Origin: REEB76 sp049698775 | Lineage (GTDB): Bacteria > Pseudomonadota > Gammaproteobacteria > Natronospirales > REEB76 | Direction: 5' to 3' | Length of the DNA: 64,000 nt | Assembly: GCA_049698775.1 (NCBI GenBank) | Contig: JBAVYM010000058.1 | Location: forward strand, 1-64,000 | Part shown: piece after piece, positions 34,846 through 43,900 of the stretch | Layout of the letters: every line of letters starts with the position of its first letter | Position numbering within the stretch: the first letter of the stretch is position 1 | Notes under the pieces: model-generated | Told to the model about the DNA's origin: nothing | Database searches by the model: none | Seen by the model: only the letters and a program-made list of their open reading frames with translations | Translations under genes and position numbers: made by a program

Positions 34846-36486
34846 ATGGCCGGACCCACCAAGCTCAGACGCGATGCCGGTGTCATCGGACTTTTGTACG
34901 CCAGCCTCGGCGCCATGATCGGCTCGGGCTGGTTGTTCGGACCATTGCATGCCGCTTTGCAGGCGGGGCCATGGAGCGTCTTCTCGTGGATTATCGGCGC
35001 CATCGCGGTGTTGTTCCTGGCATTCGTGTTCGCGGAACTGTCCACCATGTTCCCGAATTCCGGCGCGCTGGTGCACATGACCCACGTCAGCCACGGCGAT
35101 TTGGTGGGCAAGATCTGGACTTGGATCCTGTTTCTGGCCTTCGTCTCGGTGCCACCGGTCGAAGTCACTTCGGTTGTGACCTATGCCAACAATTACATAC
35201 CCGGTCTGATTGTTCCCACCACTGGCATATTGACCCACTTTGGCACGATCGTCTCCATTATTCTTCTGGCGTTCGTAGTGGCGCTCAATTTCCTCGCGAT
35301 CCGCATCGTCGTCGCCATCAACAGCGCGGCGACCTGGTGGAAAGTCATTATTCCAATCGCCACCATCGGCATTCTGATGGCCTACTCCTTCCATCCCGGC
35401 AACATGACCGCATACGCTGCCAGCACCCCGATCAGCGGTATCTTCACTGCGGTGGCCACCGCCGGCATTATTTTCAGCTTCCTCGGTTTCCAGCAGGCGA
35501 TTGCGCTCGCGGGCGAAACCCGTAATCCCGGGCGTTATATTCCGATCGCGTTGATCGGCTCGGTCATCATCTCCATGCTGATCTACATCGGACTGCAGAT
35601 CTCCTTTATCATCGCGCTCAAACCCACTGATATCGCCCAAGGCTGGGAGCATTTGCATTTCTCCGGCATGTTTGGCCCGCTCGCGGCCATCGCGGTCGCC
35701 GTGGGCGCGTTCTGGTGGGCGGTCATCCTGTACGTGGATGCCTTCGTGTCGCCGATGGGAACCGCATTCATATACGCCACCGCCAGTCCGCGCATCATCA
35801 TGGCGGCCGGCGAAATGGGCAACGCGCCCAAACAGGTGATCAAGCTCAATCAGAGCGGCGTGCCATGGATCGGCCTGGTCATCACCTGGATCGTCGGCGT
35901 GATCTTCTTCTTCCCGTTCCCCTCTTGGCAAAAACTGGTGTCCGCGGTTTCCCTTATTACGGTACTGTCTTACATGATCGGTCCGGTCATTCTGTTGCAT
36001 CTGCGCCGTGTGCTGCCGGATGCAATGCGCCCTTTCCGCCTGCGGGCGGTTTATGCGGTTTCTGTTATCGCCTTCATTTTTTCCAATTGGATCATTTACT
36101 GGACCGGATATGAGACTGTAAAAATTCTCTTCGGCCTGGTCGCGGTGTACGTGATCGTGTATCTGGCTTGGTACTTCATCAAACGCAAACCGCTTTCCCA
36201 GCTCGGCTGGCAGCAAGCTTGGTGGCTGCTGCCGTATTTCATCGGCATGTGGCTGATCAGCTGGTTCGGCCCCACCGGCGATATGGGCGGCATCGGCCTG
36301 TTCGGCTTCTTCACCGGCATGTGGATACTGGTCATTTTCAGCCTCATCATTCTCTGGCTTGCGCTTTTGTGCGGCCAAGGCACGGAAGCCGCACAGCGCG
36401 TCGCGGACCAAGTCAAAACCCTGGGATCACGCGGCACTGAAACACACAAAGGCACGGGCCACGCCGTCGAGGAAGCTATTTTTTGA
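34846..36486 (+). CDS. APC-superfamily amino acid permease
   Basis: 546 residues from ATG 34846, with GGAG 9 nt upstream. The N-terminal APC signature is GVIGLLYASLGAMIGSGWLFGPL, where the unwound GSG segment contacts the substrate backbone. About 12 transmembrane helices follow, with LNFLAIRIVVAINSAATWWKVIIPI and FSFLGFQQAIALAGETRNPGRYIPIAL typical of amino acid/polyamine antiporters. A hydrophilic tail of about 40 residues ends the protein. The substrate cannot be set from sequence. It is followed by a strong terminator. Confidence 0.9.
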   Translation: MAGPTKLRRDAGVIGLLYASLGAMIGSGWLFGPLHAALQAGPWSVFSWIIGAIAVLFLAFVFAELSTMFPNSGALVHMTHVSHGDLVGKIWTWILFLAFVSVPPVEVTSVVTYANNYIPGLIVPTTGILTHFGTIVSIILLAFVVALNFLAIRIVVAINSAATWWKVIIPIATIGILMAYSFHPGNMTAYAASTPISGIFTAVATAGIIFSFLGFQQAIALAGETRNPGRYIPIALIGSVIISMLIYIGLQISFIIALKPTDIAQGWEHLHFSGMFGPLAAIAVAVGAFWWAVILYVDAFVSPMGTAFIYATASPRIIMAAGEMGNAPKQVIKLNQSGVPWIGLVITWIVGVIFFFPFPSWQKLVSAVSLITVLSYMIGPVILLHLRRVLPDAMRPFRLRAVYAVSVIAFIFSNWIIYWTGYETVKILFGLVAVYVIVYLAWYFIKRKPLSQLGWQQAWWLLPYFIGMWLISWFGPTGDMGGIGLFGFFTGMWILVIFSLIILWLALLCGQGTEAAQRVADQVKTLGSRGTETHKGTGHAVEEAIF

Positions 36487-36554
36487 GGTCAGACAGCGCA
36501 ATCCGGATGTTTTGTCCATGAAACAAGCGCTCTGACACAGCGTTACCTGTTCAT

Positions 36555-36583
36555 AGATGCCGGCTCCGAGCCGGCATCTTTTT
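36555..36583 (+). terminator. Rho-independent terminator after the APC permease
   Basis: A perfect 11-bp stem, AGATGCCGGCT (36555-36565) with AGCCGGCATCT (36569-36579), has a CCG loop and a run of five T at 36579-36583. It ends 7 bp before the converging arfB gene and may serve both strands, since the minus strand carries no T-run only on that side. Confidence 0.92.
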
Positions 36584-36589
36584 GTCGTC

Positions 36590-37009
36590 TCAATCGTCGC
36601 GTGTTGAACGCCGCAAATGCTTCTTGTTGCTCTGTCGGCGTTTGCCCTCAAGTCGCCGACATTTGGAGGCGCGGGTCGGTCGCGTGGGTTTGCGTGGTTT
36701 GGGGGGTTCCACGGCGTGGCGAATCAGCGTCACCAGCCGCTCCACTGCATCCGCACGATTACGCTCCTGGGTGCGGAAACGCTGCGCGAAAATAACCAGC
36801 TCGCCGGATGAAGTGGTACGGCGCCCGCCAAGTTTCACGAGACGCTCGCGCACCTGCTCGGACAGTGAACGGCTGTGGGCAGCATCGAAACGCAATTCCA
36901 CCGCTGTCGCCACTTTATTCACATTTTGACCGCCGGGACCGGACGCCCGCACAAAACGGAACACCAATTCATCGTCACGCAATTGGATTTGGGAATTTAT
37001 TTCAAGCAT
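36590..37009 (-). CDS. arfB: Alternative ribosome-rescue factor / peptidyl-tRNA hydrolase ArfB
   Basis: 139 residues. The RF-1-like catalytic domain has VRASGPGGQNVNKVATAVELRFD with GGQ at 26-28. It ends with a basic tail (KPRKPTRPTRASKCRRLEGKRRQSNKKHLR) which, in the family, inserts in the empty mRNA channel of stalled ribosomes. There is no stop-codon recognition domain, which separates it from RF1/RF2 and RF-H. It releases peptides on non-stop complexes in the cytoplasm. Confidence 0.95.
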   Translation of the reverse strand: MLEINSQIQLRDDELVFRFVRASGPGGQNVNKVATAVELRFDAAHSRSLSEQVRERLVKLGGRRTTSSGELVIFAQRFRTQERNRADAVERLVTLIRHAVEPPKPRKPTRPTRASKCRRLEGKRRQSNKKHLRRSTRDD

Positions 37010-37025
37010 GCACGGCGTTTGGCGC

Positions 37026-38273
37026 TTAAACGCTGGCTTCCATTTCGGCGATGCGGCCCAGATCTATACCGTGCTCACGGCCATCCACCACGCGCTTAAT
37101 TGACCATTTCGGTTCACTGCCGCCGGTCGCAGGCGTGGCCAGGTTGACCAAAGGCCGGCGCTCGTAAGGTTTGCCTTCCGCATCACGGATCAACATGACA
37201 ATAGGGCGCAGACGGCTGGCAGGGTTGGTGGACATGACGATACCCAAAACGCCCTTGTTCAATTCCACCAGGCTGCCGATGGGATAAATACCGATGCAAC
37301 GGATGAATTCCTGCATCATGTCTTCGCCAAAATCCCGTGGCGCCCAATGGAACATCATGTTGAGTCCGGTATGGGCTGGGATGCCCTCATGATAGACGCG
37401 GTTGCTGGTAATGTCATCGTAAACATCAGCAATGGCAACAATGCGCACATGCACGGGGATTTCTTCGCCCTTCAAGCCGAAAGGGTAACCTTGACCGCTG
37501 ACCCTTTCATGATGCAACTGGATGATTTCGAGGCACTTCTCCGAGACATCCTTGTGCTTGCGCAAGATATTGAAGCCATCCACCGGGTGTTTCTTCATGA
37601 TGTCAAATTCATCTTCGCTGAGCAGTCCTGGTTTATCGAGGATGGAAACCGGAGTGCGCATCTTGCCGATATCGTGCAACAGCGCACCCAGCGCCAACTC
37701 CACAATGGAATCCTTCGATAAGCCCACATGCATGCCGAACACGATGGAGAGGATGCACACGTTCAGGCAATGGGAAGCCGTATATTCGTGCTTGGTTTCA
37801 AGGTTGGTGAGCCACAGTGCGGCAGCCGGGTTGCCAATCGCGACATCCACCAGTTCCAGCGTCAATATGCGCGCTTCGCGGGTATCCGCGCTGCGTCCGA
37901 ACCGCACATCGCTCAACACGCGCTGCACATGTCGGTGCAACTTGCTGCGGCTAGCGAGCACCTTGCGCATGTCCTGGCGGAAACTTTCCCGCCCCCGCCA
38001 GCCCAAGCCGGTGAGGTCGGTACGCGCCATGGTCACGGTTGCAGGGCGGGTGGAGTCCTCGCGGGCGGTCTTGCGTCCGGAATGGGGGGTAGCCCGGCTG
38101 GTAGCCCGGGCATCGTCTATGTAAACGTACTCACAGGTTTTCTGCAGCGTGACCAACTGCTCTTGCGATTCCACCGGAAAACCCTGAAAGGGAAACGGGC
38201 TTTCCAGCCACGGGCGGTCCAGCTCCGTCACATACATGCCCAATTGAAGCTCGGAAACAGGAATCTTTCTCAT
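37026..38273 (-). CDS. HD-GYP cyclic-di-GMP phosphodiesterase with DUF3391 N-terminus
   Basis: 415 residues from ATG 38273, giving the typical start MRKIPVSELQLGMYVTELDRPW; ATG 38306 is 11 residues upstream. The N-terminal 60 or so residues are DUF3391. Then comes the HD domain with HDIGKMRTPVSILDKPG and the HD-GYP signature HHERVSGQGYPFGLKGEEIP, followed by RIVAIADVYDDITSNRVYHEG. Metal ligands and the GYP motif are intact, so hydrolysis of c-di-GMP to pGpG/GMP is expected. A diguanylate cyclase lies 3 kb away on the other strand. Confidence 0.93.
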   Translation of the reverse strand: MRKIPVSELQLGMYVTELDRPWLESPFPFQGFPVESQEQLVTLQKTCEYVYIDDARATSRATPHSGRKTAREDSTRPATVTMARTDLTGLGWRGRESFRQDMRKVLASRSKLHRHVQRVLSDVRFGRSADTREARILTLELVDVAIGNPAAALWLTNLETKHEYTASHCLNVCILSIVFGMHVGLSKDSIVELALGALLHDIGKMRTPVSILDKPGLLSEDEFDIMKKHPVDGFNILRKHKDVSEKCLEIIQLHHERVSGQGYPFGLKGEEIPVHVRIVAIADVYDDITSNRVYHEGIPAHTGLNMMFHWAPRDFGEDMMQEFIRCIGIYPIGSLVELNKGVLGIVMSTNPASRLRPIVMLIRDAEGKPYERRPLVNLATPATGGSEPKWSIKRVVDGREHGIDLGRIAEMEASV

Positions 38274-38597
38274 GATGTGCTCATTATGCCAGCCGCAAAT
38301 GCCCATCGGCGGGGTGTTTTAACAGACGCAGACCCCTTGGCCAGCCCCCGGCCGGCACCTCTACCCACTTGGTTCGGAACACACTATACTAATAGGCTGC
38401 CGGCCTACCTGCCGGTGGGTTGGGTATGTCCAATCCGAAGGATCGCAGAAATACCAAAGGGATTAATGCTGGGCCAGAAATCTGGTCAACGAGCACGCAC
38501 ACACTGCGTTTTGGGTGCGGACGGGTTGATTTGACTTGACCTGCCCAAGTTTTGGCATCGTGGTTTTACAACATTAAACTAGTTACGGAGTACTCAG
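38274..38597. other. Intergenic region, no gene seen
   Basis: These 324 bp separate the HD-GYP gene from the small secreted-protein gene, which diverge. A short GC-rich dyad around CCGGCCTACCTGCCGG near 38402 is the only structure found. Two TTGAC hexamers near 38530-38540 are possible -35 elements for the small gene, but no good -10 follows. No recognisable riboswitch consensus was found. Confidence 0.4.
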
Positions 38598-38852
38598 ATG
38601 AAACGTCAGATATTGGTTGGTTTGATTGCCGGTTCGCTGTTCGCGTTCGCTGGCATGGCAGTAGCCCAGGGCACCCCGGCACAACCCGGCGACCAGGCTC
38701 CGGCTCCCGCTGCCACTGCTCCCGCGAAGAAAGAGACAGCCAAACATGAAGAGCATAAGAAGATGGAACATCACAAGAAGTGGTCTAAAAAGAGCACTCA
38801 CAAGGCGAAGAAAGAAAAGACCGAAGCGCCGGCCGCGCATACCAAGAAGTAA
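38598..38852 (+). CDS. Small secreted His/Lys-rich protein
   Basis: 84 residues. GGAG lies 7 nt before ATG 38598. A clear signal peptide (MKRQILVGLIAGSLFAFAGMAVAQ) is followed by a Pro/Ala linker and a Lys/His/Glu-rich tail (HEEHKKMEHHKK). Composition is reminiscent of acid-shock or metal-binding periplasmic peptides, but no family is recognised. The own RBS, signal peptide and following terminator all argue that it is a real gene. Confidence 0.8.
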   Translation: MKRQILVGLIAGSLFAFAGMAVAQGTPAQPGDQAPAPAATAPAKKETAKHEEHKKMEHHKKWSKKSTHKAKKEKTEAPAAHTKK

Positions 38853-38901
38853 TCGGTTTCAAGGACAGGGGTGGGAGCCAATTCCTGCCCGGTTTAAGCA
38901 T

Positions 38902-38929
38902 AAGGCGCGGAGTGATCCGCGCCTTTTTT
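38902..38929 (+). terminator. Rho-independent terminator of the small secreted-protein gene
   Basis: Perfect 10-bp stem AAGGCGCGGA (38902-38911) and TCCGCGCCTT (38916-38925), loop GTGA, followed by TTTT. It abuts the stop codon of converging lexA (38928-38930). Confidence 0.92.
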
Positions 38930-39560
38930 AATTCTGGGTGCCCGGCGTGCCGCTCTGGCCGGCCGCAACGCTATTGCGGATTACCCCCACCACCACCCCT
39001 TCCAGCACCAGTGCCGGGCTGCCCGTATCAACAACAATGGGCTGGAAATCGGGGTTTTCCGGCATCAACCAGACCTGGGAACCCTTGAGGCGGTAGCGCT
39101 TAACCGTCACTTCATCTCCGACCCGTGCCACCACAATCTGGCCGTTATAAACGTCCGGAGATCGGTGCACGGCCAGGAGATCACCATCCAGGATGCCGGC
39201 ATCACGCATGCTCATGCCGCGCACGCGCAACAAGTAATGGGCTTTGGGATGAAACAGCGTTGGATCGAGCCGGTAACGGCCTTCCACGTGTTCCTGAGCG
39301 AGAATAGGACTGCCCGCCGCTACCCGGCCGACTACCGGGAGACCGGGAGGATCGGTAATACGGATTCCCCGGGCAGCGCCGGGCAGTAGCTCAATCATAC
39401 CCTTTCGGGCCAGGACACGCAGATGGTCTTCTGCGGCATTGGGAGATTTGAAACCCAGCTTCCGGGCGATTTCCGCGCGGGTAGGCGGCATCCCGGATTC
39501 ATCCATAACATCTTGAATTAAATCAAGAACCTGTCTTTGCCGCGTCGTAAGTTCTGACAT
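38928..39560 (-). CDS. lexA: LexA SOS repressor
   Basis: 210 residues. The winged-helix DNA-binding domain (LTTRQRQVLDLIQDVMDESGMPPTRAEIARKLGFKS) is followed by the S24 autoprotease. The cleavage site is A82-G83 in RVAAGSP, the nucleophile S117 in RGMSMRDAGI and general base K154 in VTVKRYRLKG; spacing equals E. coli LexA (84-85, 119, 156). RecA filaments trigger self-cleavage after DNA damage. A consensus SOS box lies just upstream, so it is autoregulated. Confidence 0.97.
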   Translation of the reverse strand: MSELTTRQRQVLDLIQDVMDESGMPPTRAEIARKLGFKSPNAAEDHLRVLARKGMIELLPGAARGIRITDPPGLPVVGRVAAGSPILAQEHVEGRYRLDPTLFHPKAHYLLRVRGMSMRDAGILDGDLLAVHRSPDVYNGQIVVARVGDEVTVKRYRLKGSQVWLMPENPDFQPIVVDTGSPALVLEGVVVGVIRNSVAAGQSGTPGTQN

Positions 39561-39576
39561 GCGTGGTAATCATAAA

Positions 39577-39592
39577 CTGTATGCACATACAG
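39577..39592 (-). promoter_or_regulatory. LexA-binding SOS box
   Basis: CTGTATGCACATACAG is a perfect palindrome except at its centre and fits the CTG-N10-CAG consensus of beta/gammaproteobacteria. It starts 16 bp upstream of the lexA ATG at 39560. Confidence 0.95.
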
Positions 39593-39734
39593 TATATGTG
39601 CTTTCGATCCGCCGTCAAGCCACATACCCGGGCACCCGCCGCGTCCAACCCACGACTTGGCGAAAGCCTGCTGCTTTATTACCCGATCCCCAGCAGATCT
39701 TGCTGAAGAGCGGTTATGGGCGCGTGCAGCACGG

Positions 39735-40394
39735 TTAACGCCCTACTTCGCTGGTTTCGATGACTTCCTCTTCCTGTTTTGCTGCGGCGATCCAATCCTG
39801 CACGGCCGGATGGGCCTGGGTGGCGATTACATACGCCTGTGCAGTGTGATCAAGTTTGATGCCATAGGTAACAAAGCGCAGCGCCACTGGAATGTACATG
39901 GCATCGGCAATGGAAAACCGGCCGAACAGCCAGGCCCCGCCCTGGCCATATCGCTCGCGGCAACCGCGCCAGATCTCCAGAACCCGTGCGATCTCGGCCT
40001 CCAGCTCCGGCGACATGGCCACCTGCCGGCCGCTGGCGCGGCAGTTGAACGGCAACTGCTTGCGAATGGTCATGAAACCGGAGTGCATTTCAGCGCTTGC
40101 CGAGCGTGCCAGCGCGCGCGCCGTGGCGTCTTCCGGCCAGAGTTTCGCAGTGGGAAATTTCTCCGCCAGGTATTCGCAAATGGCGAGGGAGTCCCAGATG
40201 GCCAGACTGCCATGCTTCAGCAGGGGGACCTTGCCGGTAGGCGAGTACTTGCGAACCGTCGGTTTGAATTCGGGCGTGTCCATGGCGAGCCGGATTTCGG
40301 TGAACGGCACGCCGGTGTGCTTGAGCGCCAACCAGGCGCGAAAAGACCAGGACGAATACGCTTTGTTGCCGATGATCAGTTCGAAATCGTTCAT
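39735..40394 (-). CDS. Glutathione S-transferase family protein
   Basis: 219 residues from ATG 40394, with GGAG about 7 nt upstream; GTG 40406 would place that RBS inside the gene. The N-terminal thioredoxin fold has IIGNKAYSSWSFRAWLALKHTGVPF and the glutathione-contact SPTGKVPLLKHGSLAIWDSLAICEYLAEKFP. A helical C-terminal domain follows, with WLFGRFSIADAMYIPVALRF. The catalytic residue is likely the Ser in the YSSWS motif. Substrate unknown. The neighbour upstream is an aldo/keto reductase on the same strand. Confidence 0.92.
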   Translation of the reverse strand: MNDFELIIGNKAYSSWSFRAWLALKHTGVPFTEIRLAMDTPEFKPTVRKYSPTGKVPLLKHGSLAIWDSLAICEYLAEKFPTAKLWPEDATARALARSASAEMHSGFMTIRKQLPFNCRASGRQVAMSPELEAEIARVLEIWRGCRERYGQGGAWLFGRFSIADAMYIPVALRFVTYGIKLDHTAQAYVIATQAHPAVQDWIAAAKQEEEVIETSEVGR

Positions 40395-40451
40395 CTCATT
40401 CTCCACTACGTGTATCAGAATAATGCCAATTCAAAAGTGTGTTGATGCGCG

Positions 40452-41444
40452 TCAACGATTGACGGTGTTCATGTCAGCATAACGGTTACCGGAAGCGGCG
40501 CCTTTGGGAAACGTCGCATCAATACGTTGCAAGTCGCTTTGACTTAGCTGCACTTTAAGCGCCGCGGTATTTTCCTCAAGATACCTGCGCTGCTTGGTGC
40601 CGGGAATGGGTACGATGTCCGCGCCCTGATACAGCAACCAGGCAAGTGCCACTTGCGAAGCCTGCACGCCCTTTTCTCGTGCCATATCCTGTACATGCTG
40701 CGCCAGCGTGAGATTCTTGCGGAAATTCTCGCCCTGGAAACGCGGATGGTTGCGTCGCCAGTCGTCTTCCGGCAGGTCTTCCGGGCTCCGGAATCGGCCG
40801 GTGAGAAAACCGCGTCCCAGCGGACTGTAGGCCACAAAACCAATGCCGAGTTCGCGTACGGTCGGCAGGATTTCATCCTCCGGATCGCGGCTCCACAGTG
40901 AGTATTCGGTTTGCAGCGCGCTGATGGGATGCACCTTGTAGGCGCGGCGAATGGTGGCGGGCGCCGCCTCCGACAGGCCCAGATATTTTACCTTGCCGGC
41001 CTTCACCAGTTCGGCCATGGCGCCCACGGTGTCCTCGATGGGCGTGTTCAGGTCCACGCGGTGCTGGTAGTAGAGATCAATGTATTCCACGCCCAGGCGT
41101 TTCAGAGAGGCATCGCAACAGGCGCGCACGTAGTCGGGACGGCCGTTGACGCCCAGAAATTTTCCATCGTCGGTCCGTTGATTGCCGAACTTGGTTGCAA
41201 GGACAACTTTGTCGCGCTGGTTCCTGACGGCTTTGCCCACCAACAGTTCGTTGGTGAACGGACCGTACATATCCGCGGTGTCCAGGAAATTGACGCCCAG
41301 CTCCAGCGCGCGATGAATCGTGGCAATGGACTCGGCCTCGCTGCCGCCCGCATAAAAGTCCGACATACCCATGCAGCCGAGACCCAAGGCGGAAACCTTG
41401 AGCCCCTGCCGGCCGAGTTGGCGTTGTGGTAATGCAGCACTCAT
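40452..41444 (-). CDS. Aldo/keto reductase
   Basis: 330-residue NADPH-dependent TIM-barrel oxidoreductase. Start ATG 41444 has AGGAGGG 6 nt upstream. The catalytic tetrad is visible: Asp in FLDTADMYGPFTNE, Tyr in the same motif, Lys in VVLATKFGNQ, His in LYYQHRVD. Coenzyme-binding elements are SLWSRDPEDEILPTVRELGIGFVAYSPLGRGFLTG and VPIPGTKQRRYLEEN. It belongs to the AKR family resembling auxin-induced/IolS-like reductases. Substrate is not inferable. Confidence 0.94.
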   Translation of the reverse strand: MSAALPQRQLGRQGLKVSALGLGCMGMSDFYAGGSEAESIATIHRALELGVNFLDTADMYGPFTNELLVGKAVRNQRDKVVLATKFGNQRTDDGKFLGVNGRPDYVRACCDASLKRLGVEYIDLYYQHRVDLNTPIEDTVGAMAELVKAGKVKYLGLSEAAPATIRRAYKVHPISALQTEYSLWSRDPEDEILPTVRELGIGFVAYSPLGRGFLTGRFRSPEDLPEDDWRRNHPRFQGENFRKNLTLAQHVQDMAREKGVQASQVALAWLLYQGADIVPIPGTKQRRYLEENTAALKVQLSQSDLQRIDATFPKGAASGNRYADMNTVNR

Positions 41445-41497
41445 GGCAACCCTCCTGAATCAAAAACAGAAGCCATGATTTTACGCGCTTGGCCGTG

Positions 41498-43879
41498 TCA
41501 AAGTCTGGCGTAGCGCAGACGCAAGGCGTTGGCGACCACCGACACCGAGCTGAACGACATGGCCACGGCCGCAATCATGGGCGACAACAGCCAGCCGAAG
41601 AACGGATACAGCACGCCGGCGGCGATGGGTACGCCGACTGAGTTGTAGGCAAACGCCCAGAACAGGTTTTGTTTGATATTGGCCACCGTGGCCTGCGACA
41701 GCCGCCGCGCCCGCAGAATGGCGCGCAGATCACCTTTCACCAGCGTCACCGCCGCGGTTTCCATGGCGATGTCGGTGCCGGTGCCCATGGCGATGCCCAC
41801 GTCGGCCGTGGCCAACGCTGGCGCGTCGTTCACACCGTCACCCGCCATGGCCACATGCCGGCCCTGCGACTTGAAACGCTGCACCGTCTCGGCCTTGCCT
41901 TCAGGCGACACACCCGCGATGACTTCGTCCACGCCCACGGACTTCGCTACCGCGCGTGCCGTGGTTTCGTTGTCGCCCGTCACCATGACCACATGCAGGC
42001 CAGCTTTTTGCAAGCCCGCAATGGCCTCAGCCGTCGTGGCCTTTACGGGATCGGCCACGGCGATAAAGCCCGCAGCGGCGCCGTCCACAAGCACGTACAT
42101 GACCGTCGCGCCTTGCGTTCGCTGTGCCTGCGCTTTTACAGCCAATGCTGTCACGTCCACACCCAGGGCCAGCGCGAGCTTGTCGTTGCCCAGACCCACG
42201 TGCCGGCCCTCCACGCTGCCTTGCACGCCCTGGCCCGTCACCGACTCGAATCCCGTTGCTTTGACAAGCGTGAGCGTGCGTTCCTGCGCAGCCGCCACAA
42301 TGGCCGCCGCCAGTGGATGTTCGCTCTGGCTCTCCAGCGCCGCAGCCAGTGCCAGCGATTCGTCTTGGGATAAGCTGCCAGCCACCTCTACCGCCACCAC
42401 TTCTGGTTTGCCTTCCGTAAGCGTGCCGGTCTTGTCCACCAGCAGCGTGTCCACGCGCCGCAGAGTTTCCACCGCCTCGGCATTGCGGAACAACACACCC
42501 GTCTGTGCACCCTTGCCCATGGCCACCATGATTGACATGGGGGTGGCAAGCCCGAGCGCGCAAGGACAGGCGATGATCAGCACCGCCACGGAATTTACCA
42601 GCGCATGGGGAAAAGCCGGTACCGGCCCGACGAAATACCAAACAATGAAAGTGATGATGGCAATCAGAATTACCGTCGGCACAAACCAACCTGCTACTTT
42701 GTCCGCGAGTGATTGAATCGGCGCGCGGCTGCGCTGTGCCGCGGCCACCTGCGCCACGATACGCGCCAGCAGCGTATCAGCGCCGATTTTTTCCGCGTGC
42801 ATCACCAGACTACCGCGGCCGTTGAGCGTGCCGCCCGTCACCCGGTCGCCGATGCGTTTTTCCACCGGCAGCGATTCACCGGTCACCATGGATTCATCCA
42901 CGGCGCTCGCGCCATCTTCCACTACGCCATCCACCGGTAATTTCTCGCCAGGCCGCACCCGCAGCCGGTCGCCGACATGCACATGCGCGAGCGGTACATC
43001 TTCCTCGCTGCCGTCGGCATTGATGCGGCGCGCGACCGGCGGCGCCAAATCGAGCAGGGCGCGTATAGCGGAGGAAGTGGAATGGCGCGCGCGCAGCTGC
43101 AGCACCTCGCCCAGCAGCACCAGCACAGTGATGACGGCGGCCGACTCGAAATACACCGGCAGCAAGCCGTCCGCCATATAGAAAGTTCCCGGAAACATTT
43201 CCGGGAATACCAGCGTCACCACGCTGTACACATACGCCACGGCCACGCCCAGACCGATCAGCGTGTACATGTTTAGGCTGCGGTTGACGAGCGAGTGCCA
43301 GGCACGCACAAAGAACGGCCAGCCGCCCCAGATCACCACCGGCGTCGCCAATGCAAATTCGATCACGTTCCATGGCAGCTCAGGCAGATGCCGCAACCAC
43401 TCCAGCATGAACATTTCGCGCATGGCGATGATGACCAGCGGCACGGTGAGCGCCACGCTGATCCAGAAACGCCAAGTCATGGAGCGCAATTCCGGGTTCG
43501 TCTCTTCCATCTGCGCCGGCAACACTGGTTCCAGCGCCATACCGCAAATCGGGCAAGCGCCCGGCGCGTTGCGCACGATCTCTGGGTGCATCGGACAGGT
43601 CCATTGCTGCTTGCCGGACGCGGATACCTGCGCAACAGGCGCACTGGAATGCGCATGCTCGTGCACATGCCAAGCCGGCGCAGGACGCACACGGCCGGCA
43701 TACGTCTGCGGCGATTTCAGAAACTTTTCACGGCAGCCCGCGGAACAGAAGTAATACGTTTGCCCCTGATGCTCGGCATGATACGGGCTATCGGCCTGCA
43801 CGTGCATGCCGCATACCGGATCGTGCAACTCGTTCCGAACAGAACCGGCGACAACAGGGCCGTGACCACAATCAGCCAT
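41498..43879 (-). CDS. Copper-translocating P1B-type ATPase
   Basis: 793 residues. The usual N-terminal CxxC domain is replaced by a YHS domain (DPVCGM at 20-25, YFCSAGCREKFL at about 43-54), a His-rich linker (HVHEHAH) and a heavy-metal-binding CPMHPE...CPICGMALEP segment (about 95-118). The core has eight helices, the actuator TGES, the transport-site IIACPCALGLATP (CPC), the phosphorylation site DKTGTLTEG, SEHPLAAAI and MAGDGVNDAPAL. CPC and the paired CsoR sensor point to Cu(I) export from the cytoplasm. GGAG is 7 nt before ATG 43879. The csoR-like gene is 21 bp upstream, forming an operon. Confidence 0.95.
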   Translation of the reverse strand: MADCGHGPVVAGSVRNELHDPVCGMHVQADSPYHAEHQGQTYYFCSAGCREKFLKSPQTYAGRVRPAPAWHVHEHAHSSAPVAQVSASGKQQWTCPMHPEIVRNAPGACPICGMALEPVLPAQMEETNPELRSMTWRFWISVALTVPLVIIAMREMFMLEWLRHLPELPWNVIEFALATPVVIWGGWPFFVRAWHSLVNRSLNMYTLIGLGVAVAYVYSVVTLVFPEMFPGTFYMADGLLPVYFESAAVITVLVLLGEVLQLRARHSTSSAIRALLDLAPPVARRINADGSEEDVPLAHVHVGDRLRVRPGEKLPVDGVVEDGASAVDESMVTGESLPVEKRIGDRVTGGTLNGRGSLVMHAEKIGADTLLARIVAQVAAAQRSRAPIQSLADKVAGWFVPTVILIAIITFIVWYFVGPVPAFPHALVNSVAVLIIACPCALGLATPMSIMVAMGKGAQTGVLFRNAEAVETLRRVDTLLVDKTGTLTEGKPEVVAVEVAGSLSQDESLALAAALESQSEHPLAAAIVAAAQERTLTLVKATGFESVTGQGVQGSVEGRHVGLGNDKLALALGVDVTALAVKAQAQRTQGATVMYVLVDGAAAGFIAVADPVKATTAEAIAGLQKAGLHVVMVTGDNETTARAVAKSVGVDEVIAGVSPEGKAETVQRFKSQGRHVAMAGDGVNDAPALATADVGIAMGTGTDIAMETAAVTLVKGDLRAILRARRLSQATVANIKQNLFWAFAYNSVGVPIAAGVLYPFFGWLLSPMIAAVAMSFSSVSVVANALRLRYARL

Positions 43880-43900
43880 GAGACATCTCCTTCAGTAGCA

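Noticed and set aside
34780..36411. 543-aa minus-strand open frame
   Set aside because: Antisense shadow of the APC permease; composition (His/Asp/Gly/Arg) mirrors hydrophobic codons.
38274..38597. Cyclic-di-GMP riboswitch near the HD-GYP gene
   Set aside because: Only a short dyad is present; conserved GEMM core bases were not found.
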